Source of the DNA: Streptomyces albus subsp. albus
Lineage (GTDB): Bacteria > Actinomycetota > Actinomycetes > Streptomycetales > Streptomycetaceae
NCBI RefSeq assembly: GCF_000719865.1
Contig: NZ_JOID01000024.1
Location: 1-64,000 of the forward strand
Reading direction: 5' to 3'
Length of the DNA stretch: 64,000 nt
In this document: positions 43,778 to 52,975 of the stretch, in pieces
Numbering within the stretch: position 1 is the stretch's first letter
How the letters are laid out: every line of letters starts with the position of its first letter
Program-made: the position numbers and the translations under genes
The notes under the pieces: generated by a model
Told to the model about the DNA's origin: nothing
The model's database searches: none
The model's input: the letters and a program-made list of their open reading frames with translations, nothing else

Positions 43778-46513
43778 ATGAGTGACGAGCCGCAGCAGCA
43801 GAAACCGCCGGGCCCGGGACCGGAACGGGAACCGCGGGAGGGGCCGGAGCCGGAGCCGGCGCCCGAGCCGGAACGGACCCCGGAACCGGGTGCGGCACCG
43901 GCGGCGGACGCGACCCTGGCCGGGGAGCCCCGGCCGGCGACGGAACCGGGAACGGCGCGGGAGCCGGGATCAGCACCGGCGGGACCCGGCGAGCCGGCGC
44001 CGGCACGGGAGCCCGGGGCGGGGCCCGAAACCCGGCCCACCGCGGCGGCCGCCGCTGCCACCGCGCCGGAAGCGGCCGGCGACGGCGGGAGCCACGCCGG
44101 GCACGGGGCAGGGGCGGGGGCAGGGTCCGCAGCAGGGGCCGGGGCCGGGGCCCGCGCGGGCCGCACCGGCTTCCGCCGCTTCCTGCCCACCTGGCGGATG
44201 GTGCTGGGCGGCGTCCTGCTGATCGTCCTCCTCCTCAGCGGCGGCTTCGCCACCGCGTACCTGCTCGTCGGCATCCCGGCCGCCAACGAGCACGCCGTCC
44301 GGCAGGGCAACGTCTACCTCTACTCCGACGGCACCCAGCTCGCCACCGACGGCGACGTCAACCGCCAGAACGTCAAGCTCGACCGGGTACCCGAACACGT
44401 CCAGCGGGCCGTCCTCTCCGCCGAGGACCGCGACTTCTACACCGAGTCCGCCGTCGACCCGCAGGCCATGCTGCGCGGCGCCTGGAACACCGCCACCGGC
44501 AAGGGCAAGCAGTCCGGCTCGACGATCACCCAGCAGTACGTCAAGAACTACTACCTGGCCCAGGACCAGACCCTCAGCCGCAAGGCCAAGGAATTCATCA
44601 TCGCGATCAAGCTCGACCGCGAGACGAGCAAGAACGAGATCCTCGAGGGCTACCTCAACACCAGCTATTTCGGCCGCCGCGCCTACGGCATCCAGGCCGC
44701 CGCGCACGCCTACTACCGCAAGAACGCCGAGGATCTGACCACCGCCGAGGGCGCCTACCTCGCCGCCCTGCTCAACGCCCCCGGCTACTACGACATCGCC
44801 ACCCACCCGGAGAACAAGGCCCGCGCCCTCGCCCGCTGGAACTACGTCCTGGACGGCATGGTCGACGAGGGCTGGCTCAGCCGCTCCGAGCGCTCGCGCA
44901 TGGAGTTCCCCACCCCGGCCGAGGGACGGCCCTCCTCGGGGATGAGCGGCCAGCGCGGCTATCTCGTCGAAGCCGTCAAGCAGTACCTCTCCGCCCACAA
45001 CATCATCGGTGAGGACGCCCTCGAAGCGGGCGGCCACCGCATCACCACCACCATCGACCGGAAGCGGCAGGACGCCTTCGTCGACGCCGTCGACGAACAG
45101 CTGATGTCCAAGCTCGACAAGAAGGACCGCGAGGTCGACCGCTACGTGCGGGCGGGCGGCGCCTCCATCGACCCCAAGACCGGCGAGGTCGTCGCCCTGT
45201 ACGGCGGCATCGACTACACCGAGCAGTACGTCAACAACGCCACCCGGCGCGACTACCAGGTCGGCTCCACCTTCAAGCCCTTCGTCCTCGCCGCCGCCGT
45301 CGACACCGGCGCGGAGACCCTCGACGGCCGCACCATCACCCCGAACGCCCGCTACGACGGCACCAGCGGCCGCACCGTGCAGGCCCGGTCCGGCAGCACC
45401 GGCTACAAGCCGGAGAACGAGGACGAGCGGAGCTACGGGCAGCTCAGCGTCGCCGAGGCCACCGACAAGTCCGTCAACGCCGTCTACGCGCAGATGGCCC
45501 AGGACGTCGGCCCGGCCGCCGTCCGCCGCACCGCCGTCGGCCTCGGGCTCCCCGAGGACACCCCCGACCTCACCCCCGACCCCTCCGTGGCCCTCGGCGT
45601 CGCCACCGCCAGCGTCCTCGACATGACCGAGGCGTACGCCACCCTGGCCAACCACGGCGAACACCGCGAACCCGTCCTCGTCACCAAGATCATCAAGGGT
45701 GAGCGGGAACTCGACCTGCCGGAGAGGGTGACGGAACGGGCCATCAGCCGTGAGGCCGCCGACACCACGACCTCCGTCCTCAAGGGCGTCGTCGAGAAGG
45801 GCACCGGCACCGCCGCCCGCTCGGCGGGCCGCCCCGCCGCCGGCAAGACCGGCACCGCCGAGGAGGACCGCGCGGCCTGGTTCGCCGGCTACACCCCCGA
45901 CCTCGCCACCGTCGTCGCGGTGATGGGCCAGGACTCCGAGACCGGCGAGCAGAAGAAGCTCTACGGAGCCACCGGGATGGCCCGCATCAACGGCGGCGGC
46001 TACCCCGCCCAGATCTGGGGCCAGTACACCGCCGCCGCCCTGAAGGGCAGCCCCGCCGAGGGCTTCGACCTCAAACTGATGGACGGCGCGAACGACCCCG
46101 ACCCGGGAGACCCGGGCGACGCGTTCGAGGAAGCCGGTGAGACCGAGGGGCCCTGGGAGGACACCGGCGACTCCGGCGACACGGAGGACCCCGGGGAGAC
46201 CGAGGAGACCGGCGGCACGGACGGCCCCGGCGACACGGCACCGCCCACGGGCTCCGAACCGCCGCCCACGGACGACGGCAAGGGCAGCGGCGGCGGTGAC
46301 ACCGGCGGAACGGACGGCGGCACCGACGGGGGCACCGACACCGGAGGCAGCACCGGCGGAGACACCGGCGGATCCGGGGGAACCGGCGGCGACACCGGAG
46401 GCACGGTCGGACCCGGCGGAACGGACGGCGGCGCCGACGGCGGAGGCGGCACGGACACGGCCGGCGCGGGCACGGCCGCCACGAGCACGGCCACCGCGGG
46501 CGCGGCCGCCTGA
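43778..46513 (+). CDS. Class A penicillin-binding protein (transglycosylase/transpeptidase)
   Basis: 911 residues; GAGGAG lies upstream of the ATG. A Pro/Glu/Ala-rich cytoplasmic tail (about 130 residues) precedes one membrane segment (about 140-163). The glycosyltransferase domain carries AVLSAEDRDFYTE (about 212-224) and GSTITQQYVKN. The transpeptidase has GSTFKPF (Ser about 495, S-x-x-K), the S-x-N motif SVN (about 565), and K-T-G in GKTGTAEED (about 688). The last 140 residues are a Gly/Thr/Asp/Ser low-complexity tail (GGTDGGTDGGTDTGG style) that probably extends through the wall. It polymerises and cross-links peptidoglycan. It corresponds by position to the SCO2897-type gene. Confidence 0.95.
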   Translation: MSDEPQQQKPPGPGPEREPREGPEPEPAPEPERTPEPGAAPAADATLAGEPRPATEPGTAREPGSAPAGPGEPAPAREPGAGPETRPTAAAAAATAPEAAGDGGSHAGHGAGAGAGSAAGAGAGARAGRTGFRRFLPTWRMVLGGVLLIVLLLSGGFATAYLLVGIPAANEHAVRQGNVYLYSDGTQLATDGDVNRQNVKLDRVPEHVQRAVLSAEDRDFYTESAVDPQAMLRGAWNTATGKGKQSGSTITQQYVKNYYLAQDQTLSRKAKEFIIAIKLDRETSKNEILEGYLNTSYFGRRAYGIQAAAHAYYRKNAEDLTTAEGAYLAALLNAPGYYDIATHPENKARALARWNYVLDGMVDEGWLSRSERSRMEFPTPAEGRPSSGMSGQRGYLVEAVKQYLSAHNIIGEDALEAGGHRITTTIDRKRQDAFVDAVDEQLMSKLDKKDREVDRYVRAGGASIDPKTGEVVALYGGIDYTEQYVNNATRRDYQVGSTFKPFVLAAAVDTGAETLDGRTITPNARYDGTSGRTVQARSGSTGYKPENEDERSYGQLSVAEATDKSVNAVYAQMAQDVGPAAVRRTAVGLGLPEDTPDLTPDPSVALGVATASVLDMTEAYATLANHGEHREPVLVTKIIKGERELDLPERVTERAISREAADTTTSVLKGVVEKGTGTAARSAGRPAAGKTGTAEEDRAAWFAGYTPDLATVVAVMGQDSETGEQKKLYGATGMARINGGGYPAQIWGQYTAAALKGSPAEGFDLKLMDGANDPDPGDPGDAFEEAGETEGPWEDTGDSGDTEDPGETEETGGTDGPGDTAPPTGSEPPPTDDGKGSGGGDTGGTDGGTDGGTDTGGSTGGDTGGSGGTGGDTGGTVGPGGTDGGADGGGGTDTAGAGTAATSTATAGAAA

Positions 46514-46543
46514 CGGCCGGCAGACGGAACGGCCCGGAGACGG

Positions 46544-46597
46544 GAACGGCCCGGAGGCCGCTGCCGAGCCACTCGGCGGACGGCTCCCGGGCCGTTC
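46544..46597. terminator. Hairpin after the PBP gene
   Basis: GAACGGCCCGG (46544) pairs with CCGGGCCGTTC (46587-46597), continued inward by partly matched GC-rich arms. It lies about 30 bases past the PBP stop and before a convergent gene. Confidence 0.6.
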
Positions 46598-46650
46598 GGG
46601 GTTGATCCCCGGGCTGATCCCGGATCGCTCGGAGGGCTGTCCCCGGACCG

Positions 46651-46689
46651 CCCGGAGATCACCCGGAGATCACCCGGAGATCACCCGGA
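46651..46689. repeat. Eleven-base tandem repeat
   Basis: CCCGGAGATCA occurs three times exactly, then a half copy (CCCGGA). It lies between two convergent genes, 46 bases before the GroES-like stop. No protein-coding role. Confidence 0.75.
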
Positions 46690-46735
46690 CTTCATCATCC
46701 GGAGACCGGCTCGAAGCCCGCCCGGAGACCGCCAC

Positions 46736-47080
46736 TCAGAGATAGAGCCCCGTGGAATCCTCCGCGCCCTCCAGGCGCTCGGCCGCGACCGCGTGCAGAT
46801 CCCGCTCCCGCATCAGGACGTACGCCACCCCGCGAACCTCGACCTCGGCCCGGTCCTCCGGGTCGTAGAGCACCCGGTCCCCCGGCTCCACCGTCCGGAC
46901 GTTCTGCCCCACGGCCACCACCTCGGCCCAGGCCAGGCGGCGCCCGACCGCGGCGGTCGCCGGGATGACGATGCCGCCCGTGGAGCGGCGCTCGCCCTCC
47001 GCGATATCGGTGCGGACGAGCACCCGGTCGTGCAGCATCCGGATGGGCAGCTTGTCATCGTGCGTAGCGTTCTGGCTCAC
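46736..47080 (-). CDS. GroES-like co-chaperone, single-gene type
   Basis: 114 residues from GTG. The Cpn10 fold is clear: LHDRVLVRTDIAEGERRSTGGIVIP, then VGRRLAWAEVVAVGQNVRTVEPGDRVLY. It is shorter than the usual mobile-loop pattern and not next to groEL, so it is a second, probably specialised Cpn10. It shares its direction with the DUF3618 gene; in related genomes this is a conserved neighbour pair. The N-terminus has no strong ribosome site, and an internal ATG at 47038 is possible. Confidence 0.85.
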   Translation of the reverse strand: MSQNATHDDKLPIRMLHDRVLVRTDIAEGERRSTGGIVIPATAAVGRRLAWAEVVAVGQNVRTVEPGDRVLYDPEDRAEVEVRGVAYVLMRERDLHAVAAERLEGAEDSTGLYL

Positions 47081-47163
47081 GCCACGAAGGTACCTGCCGA
47101 GCGGCGCCGGAATGCCACGGGCCCTGTATCACCGGCGCCGACGCGGCCCGCCGGGCGGCCGGC

Positions 47164-47520
47164 TCAGCGCCGGCGCCCCCGGCCCCCGGTGCGCCCTCCG
47201 GCGCCACCGCGCCGGGAGGACACCGTCACCAGCAGGCCCACCACCGCCACCACGGCCACCGCCGCCGGAACGATCCGCTCCAGCCGCGGCTCACCCTTCT
47301 CCGACACGAAGGCGCCCCGTACGTCGTTCAGCGCGCGGTTCACCGCCACATAGGCCCGCCCCGCCGTACGGTCCACGGCCGACACGGCCTTCGCCTTCGC
47401 GTCCCCGACGATCGTCTTCGGGTGCACCCGCACCGCGATCTCGTCGAGCGTCACGGCGAGCTCCTGGCGCCTGCGGGCGATATCCGCCTCGATCTGCGCC
47501 GGGGTCCTGGCTTCCGACAC
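47164..47520 (-). CDS. DUF3618-domain protein
   Basis: 118 residues from a GTG with GGAGG seven bases upstream. The DUF3618 helix (PAQIEADIARRRQELAVTLDEIAVRVHPKTI) is followed by a linker and one membrane segment (IVPAAVAVVAVVGLLVTV), ending in an Arg/Gly-rich tail. DUF3618 proteins are small membrane proteins of unknown function, frequently beside bcp in actinobacteria. It is divergent from bcp. Confidence 0.85.
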   Translation of the reverse strand: MSEARTPAQIEADIARRRQELAVTLDEIAVRVHPKTIVGDAKAKAVSAVDRTAGRAYVAVNRALNDVRGAFVSEKGEPRLERIVPAAVAVVAVVGLLVTVSSRRGGAGGRTGGRGRRR

Positions 47521-47692
47521 CGCGCTGCCTCCGTCGTCCTGAGTTGATCGGTGTTTCCGTCCGTGCTGGTCGTCCGCGATGGACAGTCTGTCAGCTCCTG
47601 CCCGGCGTTGCCCCCCGGCACCCCCGCGGATCCTTCGCACCGCCCGGTTAATCTCGGGGAGAGCCGTCCGTCCGTCACCACCGAGGAGAACC

Positions 47693-48172
47693 ATGAGCGA
47701 GCGACTGCAGCCCGGCGACACCGCCCCCGCCTTCACCCTGCCCGACGCGGACGGCAAGCCGGTGTCCCTCGCCGACCACGCGGGCCGCAAGGTCATCGTC
47801 TACTTCTACCCGGCGGCCCTCACCCCCGGCTGCACCAAGCAGGCCTGCGACTTCACCGACAACCTGGAGCTGCTGGCCGGTGCCGGCTACGACGTCATCG
47901 GCGTCTCCCCGGACAAGCCGGAGAAGCTCGCCAAGTTCCGCGAGAAGGAGAACCTCCGGGTCACCCTCGTCGGGGACCCGGAGAAGTCGGTGCTGGAGGC
48001 ATACGGCGCCTTCGGCGAGAAGAAGCTCTACGGCAAGACGGTGACCGGCGTCATCCGCTCCACGGTCGTGGTGGACGAGCACGGCAAGGTCGAGCGCGCC
48101 CTCTACAACGTCAAGGCCACGGGCCACGTCGCCAAGCTCCTCAAGGACCTCTCCGTCCAGCCGAACGCCTGA
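47693..48172 (+). CDS. bcp: Thioredoxin-dependent thiol peroxidase (BCP family)
   Basis: 159 residues, ATG preceded by GAGGAG. Peroxiredoxin Q/BCP hallmarks: GDTAPAFTLPDADG, the active site T44-P-G-C47 with a resolving Cys five residues on (C52), and a conserved ISPD-like GVSPDKPEKLAKFREKENL. It reduces peroxides with electrons from thioredoxin. Cys47 is the peroxidatic cysteine. It is complete and of normal length. Downstream are two HNH genes. Confidence 0.95.
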   Translation: MSERLQPGDTAPAFTLPDADGKPVSLADHAGRKVIVYFYPAALTPGCTKQACDFTDNLELLAGAGYDVIGVSPDKPEKLAKFREKENLRVTLVGDPEKSVLEAYGAFGEKKLYGKTVTGVIRSTVVVDEHGKVERALYNVKATGHVAKLLKDLSVQPNA

Positions 48173-48323
48173 CCGTCCGGCCCTGTAGGCGACACCAGTC
48201 TCGGGAACGTCCGGGGTCCTCGGAACACGATCGACGGCCCCGGACGGCGTAACCCTGTCACGCCCCTCTCGTTGATGAGTTCGAGACCGCAGTGAGCACT
48301 CGATTCTCAACGGGGGGTTTGCC

Positions 48324-49004
48324 ATGCCGTCGAGTCCCTACACACGCGACCGACTGAATGAAGCCGCGAGGTCCTCCCGCACCCTCAGCCAGGCTCTTGT
48401 GAAGCTCGGTGTGGACCCGAAAAGCGGCAGTCGGCGGTACCTCAGCGCCCGGATGAGAACCCTGGGAATCGACACCTCTCACTTCGAGCGCGAGGGCGCA
48501 CGCTGGACCAGGGAGATCCTCGAACCGGCGGTGGCAGCCTCTGCGAACATGAACGAAGTCCTGCGCCGTCTCGGCCTGGGCATCGTCGGCGGGCACCACA
48601 CCCACATCAGCAACCGGGTCCGGGCACTGGGCATCGACACGTCCCACTTCACGGCACGCGCCTCCGGCAACCGGGCCGGACGCCGCCGTCGTACGCCCGA
48701 GGACATTCTGGTCGAGCAGAATCCCGAAAGTGCCCGGCGCGTACACGGTGACCGGCTCAGACAGTGCATGCTCGACGCCGGTGTTGCCCACCTCTGTGCC
48801 CTCTGCGGAATGGCGCCGATGTGGCGCGGACGGCGTCTGCCGCTCGAAGTGGACCACATCGACGGCAGGTGGTGGAACAACCGGCTGGGGAATCTCCGGC
48901 TGCTCTGCCCCAACTGCCATGCGACAACGGATACCTACCGGGGCCGCAACAAAGGGCCCCGGGGCACGCGCGACCGGCACCGTCTCTCGGGGACGGCGTC
49001 GTGA
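48324..49004 (+). CDS. HNH endonuclease 1 of a tandem pair
   Basis: 226 residues, ATG preceded by GGGGGGTTTGCC. Two N-terminal helical repeats each end in LGIDTSHF (about 50 and 104), a DNA-binding-like pattern. The C-terminal HNH nuclease has C-A-L-C (about 152-155), LEVDHIDGRWWNNRLGNL and LLCPNCHATT; the two CxxC pairs and the HNH histidines could bind zinc and metal. Its stop overlaps the next start (GTGA). Free-standing HNH genes like this are often mobile or defence-related. It lies next to a tRNA gene. Confidence 0.85.
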   Translation: MPSSPYTRDRLNEAARSSRTLSQALVKLGVDPKSGSRRYLSARMRTLGIDTSHFEREGARWTREILEPAVAASANMNEVLRRLGLGIVGGHHTHISNRVRALGIDTSHFTARASGNRAGRRRRTPEDILVEQNPESARRVHGDRLRQCMLDAGVAHLCALCGMAPMWRGRRLPLEVDHIDGRWWNNRLGNLRLLCPNCHATTDTYRGRNKGPRGTRDRHRLSGTAS

Positions 49005-49672
49005 GTGGTTCCCGGCGCTACACGAAGGACCTTCTGACGGTTGCGGCGGAATCCTGCTCGGACATCGGCGAAGTGATTGTTTTCGTCGGCGCAAAGCCAT
49101 ACGACGGCCTCGAACGGCACCTGTTCCGCCGCTTCGCCCACTTCGGGATCGATGTATCCCATATGCGCCGCCGTCCCGGCCCGGCCGAGCAGGCACCGGG
49201 CAAGGACATTCTGCGGCAGGCCATTCAGAATTCCGTCTCCATCGCTGGTGCGCTGCGGTTGCTGAGCATCCCGGATCACGAGCGGACGCGCCGACGTCTT
49301 CGCCGGTGGGCGGCGGAAGCCGGGATCAGCACATCGCACTTCCTTGGACAGGCCCATCAGCGCGGCCGACCCGGTCCCGTGCCGAAGAGGAAGCCGGAAG
49401 AGATCTTGGTCAAGCGCAGTGGAGGGCACCGGACCAAGACGGCTCTGCTGAGGCGGGCCCTGCTGGCCATTGGCGTGGCCGAGCAATGCGCGGAGTGCGG
49501 AACCGAAGCCCGGTGGCAGGGGAAGCCGATGACGCTGGAGATCGACCACATCAACGGCGACCGGACCGATGACCGTCCGGGCAATCTGCGGCTGCTCTGC
49601 CCCAACTGCCATGCGGTGACGAGCACATGGTGCCGTGGATCCCGAGCCCGAGCCGACACCGCAGGGTTGTGA
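49001..49672 (+). CDS. HNH endonuclease 2 of a tandem pair
   Basis: 223 residues from GTG coupled to gene 1. It repeats the layout: YTKDLLTVAAESCSDIGEVIVFVG, F-G-I-D-V-S-H-M (about 50), a second repeat ending A-G-I-S-T-S-H-F (about 103), then C-A-E-C (about 165-168), LEIDHINGDRTDDRPGNL and LLCPNCHAVTSTW. Identity to gene 1 is strongest in the HNH part, so the two are diverged paralogues. The gene ends 54 bases before tRNA-Leu. Confidence 0.85.
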   Translation: MSGSRRYTKDLLTVAAESCSDIGEVIVFVGAKPYDGLERHLFRRFAHFGIDVSHMRRRPGPAEQAPGKDILRQAIQNSVSIAGALRLLSIPDHERTRRRLRRWAAEAGISTSHFLGQAHQRGRPGPVPKRKPEEILVKRSGGHRTKTALLRRALLAIGVAEQCAECGTEARWQGKPMTLEIDHINGDRTDDRPGNLRLLCPNCHAVTSTWCRGSRARADTAGL

Positions 49673-49726
49673 CGGTCTTGCCACCATGACCGGGCAGGCC
49701 GTGAACCGCTACGATGGTCATGGTCG

Positions 49727-49811
49727 GCGGCCGTGGCTAAATTGGTTAGAAGCGCAGCGTTTAGGTCGCTGTGGGAGAAATCCCATGTGGGTTCGAGTCC
49801 CACCGGCCGCA
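49727..49811 (+). tRNA. tRNA-Leu (anticodon TAG)
   Basis: An 85-base gene without an encoded CCA (the 3' end is A then CCG). Acceptor arms GCGGCCG and CGGCCGC pair fully. The anticodon stem CAGCG/CGCTG encloses TTTAGGT, giving TAG. A long variable arm (TGGGAGAAATCCCA) marks leucine, and GGTTCGAGTCC is the T-arm. The same tRNA sits beside rdgB in related genomes. Confidence 0.93.
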
Positions 49812-49879
49812 CCGGAGATGCCGGGTACGTCACCTTGGGTCGTCAGGTGGCCGTACCCGGCATCACTGTCCGAGCAGGC

Positions 49880-50491
49880 TCAGCCCAGCAGTTCGCGTAC
49901 CAGGGGGGCCAGGGCGCGGAAGGCCTTGCCGCGGTGGCTGATGGCGTTCTTCTGCTCCGGGGTGAGTTCGGCGCAGGTGCGGGTCTCCCCGTCCGGCTGG
50001 AGGACGGGGTCGTAGCCGAAGCCGCCGGTGCCGACGGGGGTGTGGCGGAGGGTTCCGGTGAGGCGGCCCTCGACGACGCGTTCGGTGCCGTCGGGCAGGG
50101 CCAGGGCCGCCGCGCAGGCGAAGTGGGCGCCGCGGTGTTCGTCGGCGATGTCGGCGAGTTGGGCCAGCAGGAGGTCGAGGTTGGCCTTGTCGTCGCCGTG
50201 CCGGCCGGCCCAGCGGGCGGAGAAGATGCCCGGGGCGCCGCCGAGGACGTCGACGCAGAGGCCGGAGTCGTCGGCGACCGCGGGGTGTCCGGTGGCGCGG
50301 GCGAGGGTGTGGGCCTTGAGGAGGGCGTTCTCGGCGAAGGTGACGCCGGTCTCCTTGACGTCCGGGATCTCCGGGTAGGCGTCGGCGCCGACGAGTTCGA
50401 TGGCTTCGGGGCCGAGGCCCGCGTCGGCCAGGATGGCGCGCAGTTCGGTCACTTTATGGGTGTTGCGGGTGGCGAGGATCAGGCGCTTCAT
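49880..50491 (-). CDS. rdgB: XTP/dITP pyrophosphatase (RdgB/HAM1)
   Basis: 203 residues. Family features are complete: ILATRNTHKVTELRAIL, ETGVTFAENALLKAHTLA, ADDSGLCVDVLGGAPGIFSARWAG, GRLTGTLRHTPVGTGGFGYDPVL and ELTPEQKNAISHRGKA. It hydrolyses non-canonical purine triphosphates (ITP, XTP) to monophosphates. It is usually next to rph, as here with one lipoprotein gene between. The ATG has no clear ribosome site. It may be leaderless. Confidence 0.96.
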   Translation of the reverse strand: MKRLILATRNTHKVTELRAILADAGLGPEAIELVGADAYPEIPDVKETGVTFAENALLKAHTLARATGHPAVADDSGLCVDVLGGAPGIFSARWAGRHGDDKANLDLLLAQLADIADEHRGAHFACAAALALPDGTERVVEGRLTGTLRHTPVGTGGFGYDPVLQPDGETRTCAELTPEQKNAISHRGKAFRALAPLVRELLG

Positions 50492-50677
50492 GGACGGCGA
50501 TTATTCCGCCCCGCGCCCCCGCCGGTCCGGGCGGGCGCGGTATCGGTCGCCGTGGCGCGCCGGGTGGGTCGCTTCGCCGGTGGCCCCGGCCGCACCGGCG
50601 GTGGCCGGGGCCCGTGCGGCGGGTGGCCCCGGCCGCACCGGCGGGTGGTTCGGCCGGTGCGGGCGGGGTGGGTCCGG

Positions 50678-51070
50678 TCAGCCCGGGGAGCAGACCTCGG
50701 TGATCTCGCCGGCGGCGTCCGTGATGGGGGTGAGGTCCGGTGTGCGGTTGTCGTTGACCGCGTCGCGGGCTTCCTTGACCGCCGTGTCGAGCTTGTCGAC
50801 GGCCTTGCCCAGGTCGGCGTCGCCGGTCTCCTTGCCGAGGGTGTCGAGGTTCCGTTCGATGCGGTCGAGGGCGTCGATGGACTCGGCCGGGTTCTCGGCG
50901 GCGTCGGTGGCGGCTCGCTGCAGGTCGGAGACGGCCTCGGTGATCGTGGCGGCGGTCCGGGCGCAGTCGAAGGCTTTCTCGACGGCACCGCATCCCGTGA
51001 GGAGCGGCACGGCGAGCGCCGCGGCGGCGAGAGCGGTGACGGCGGTGGTGGTGCGGCGGCGCGGTGCCAT
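50678..51070 (-). CDS. Small putative lipoprotein
   Basis: 130 residues from MAPRRRTTTAVTA; GGGAGGACC lies upstream. The signal peptide ends in a lipobox (VPLLTGC). The mature part is a helical repeat-like domain (SDLQRAATDAAENPAESIDALDRIERNLDTL, then KAVDKLDTAVKEARDAVN) and a C-terminal Cys. This pattern recurs in Streptomyces small lipoproteins. It sits between rph and rdgB in the same direction, so it may be co-transcribed. Role unknown. Confidence 0.78.
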   Translation of the reverse strand: MAPRRRTTTAVTALAAAALAVPLLTGCGAVEKAFDCARTAATITEAVSDLQRAATDAAENPAESIDALDRIERNLDTLGKETGDADLGKAVDKLDTAVKEARDAVNDNRTPDLTPITDAAGEITEVCSPG

Positions 51071-51460
51071 GGACGGCGGTCCTCCCCTGGTGCGGGTGGG
51101 CGGACGGGTGGCCCGTACGCCCGTACGTACCCGTATTAACGCACGCCGGGGCGCCGGAGTTGCCCCCGCTGCCGTCATCGGACCGGATCCGGCCAAGGGG
51201 CGGCCGGGGCGGTGGCCGGTTCGCGCCCCGGCGGCCCGGGTCGTCCGACTCCGCGCCGGCCGGGCAGGGTTCGGACGGACGCGGTCCGGCGCCGGGCGCG
51301 CTGCTCGGCTCCGGCTCCCCTCGGTGCGGGACCGGGGCAGGGCCCTCACCCTTCGGGGCCGGGACCACGCGCGGGCGGGGGCGGCCGGCCCGTTCGGGCC
51401 GGGCCCGGCGGGCGCCGCGCGCCCTCCGCGCCCCGGCCCGGTCGGACCACTGAGACCCTG
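51071..51460. other. 390-base intergenic stretch upstream of the lipoprotein gene
   Basis: Extremely GC-rich. Open frames run through it on both strands, but none has a ribosome site or recognisable product, so I see no gene here. It separates rph from the lipoprotein gene. Confidence 0.6.
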
Positions 51461-52207
<747 letters not shown>

Positions 52208-52449
52208 GCCCCGACCCTATCGGCTGTCCGGGAGGCGCCGTTCCGGTTCGGCGGCATGCGGGGCGGGGCGGGTGCGGGTCCGGGGGACGGGCGGACTCGG
52301 GGCACGGGCCGGGGCCGGGGACCGGGGCGGGCCGCGAACGGAGCCGACGGTCCGCGAAAACCACCGAGGGCTCCGGCCGGCGCGGGGAGGCGGCGGACAG
52401 CGGAACCCTCGGGAGTGCTGGGGACGGGCCGCGGCCCGTCCGGTGGCCG

Positions 52450-52683
52450 TTACATCATGTCCTCGATCTCGGCGGCGATCGGGTCGGCGTCGGTGCCGAT
52501 GACGACCTGGACGGCGCTGCCCATCTTGACGACGCCGTGGGCGCCGGCGGCCTTGAGCGCGGCCTCGTCGACGAGGGAGGGGTCGGCCACCTCGGTGCGG
52601 AGGCGGGTGATGCAGCCCTCGACCTCCTCGATGTTGTCGAGCCCGCCGAGCCCGGCGACGATCTTCTCAGCCTTGCTGGCCAT
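52450..52683 (-). CDS. nagF: GlcNAc phosphotransferase IIB component
   Basis: 77 residues. IIB of the glucose/GlcNAc PTS family: AEKIVAGLGGLDNIEEVEGCITRLRTEV, with Cys24 in GCITRLR as the phosphorylated residue; then ALKAAGAHGVVKMGSAVQVVIG. It passes phosphate from IIA to sugar carried by the IIC protein, here NagE1/NagE2, which are divergent. S. coelicolor encodes the same free-standing IIB as nagF. A DasR operator lies in the shared intergenic region. Confidence 0.93.
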   Translation of the reverse strand: MASKAEKIVAGLGGLDNIEEVEGCITRLRTEVADPSLVDEAALKAAGAHGVVKMGSAVQVVIGTDADPIAAEIEDMM

Positions 52684-52871
52684 GTCCACTCCTGGTGTTC
52701 TCGGCACGCTTGTCTCAGCACGCTCGTCCGGCACTGCGGCGACCTGCCGACCGCTTCCTCACGCTAACCCACGTTTGGCCCACCTTCGCGGGCATGTGTC
52801 CGCCATCTGGCGAAGGATGGCGCTCACCGGTGCCGCACCCGGCGGTGCGGCGGAGTCGGACGCACCCGGCG

Positions 52872-52887
52872 ACTGGTCTACACCAGT
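52872..52887. promoter_or_regulatory. DasR operator (dre) between nagF and nagE1
   Basis: ACTGGTCTACACCAGT matches the dre consensus A(G/C)TGGTCTAGACCA(G/C)T at 15 of 16 positions and is palindromic except at the centre. It lies between divergent nagF (start 52683) and nagE1 (start 52976), where DasR represses GlcNAc uptake genes in S. coelicolor. GlcN-6-P releases DasR. Confidence 0.88.
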
Positions 52888-52975
52888 ATGCCGCGCCTGC
52901 CAACCCCCGGGAAGCGGGCGGTACGAACCGGGCGCGGGAAGCGGGCGGCGCGAAGTGAGCGGATCGGAGAACCGG

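Noticed and set aside
48324..49811. Integrated mobile element at tRNA-Leu
   Set aside because: No integrase, excisionase or duplicated tRNA 3' end was seen near the tRNA gene. The HNH genes alone do not define an element.
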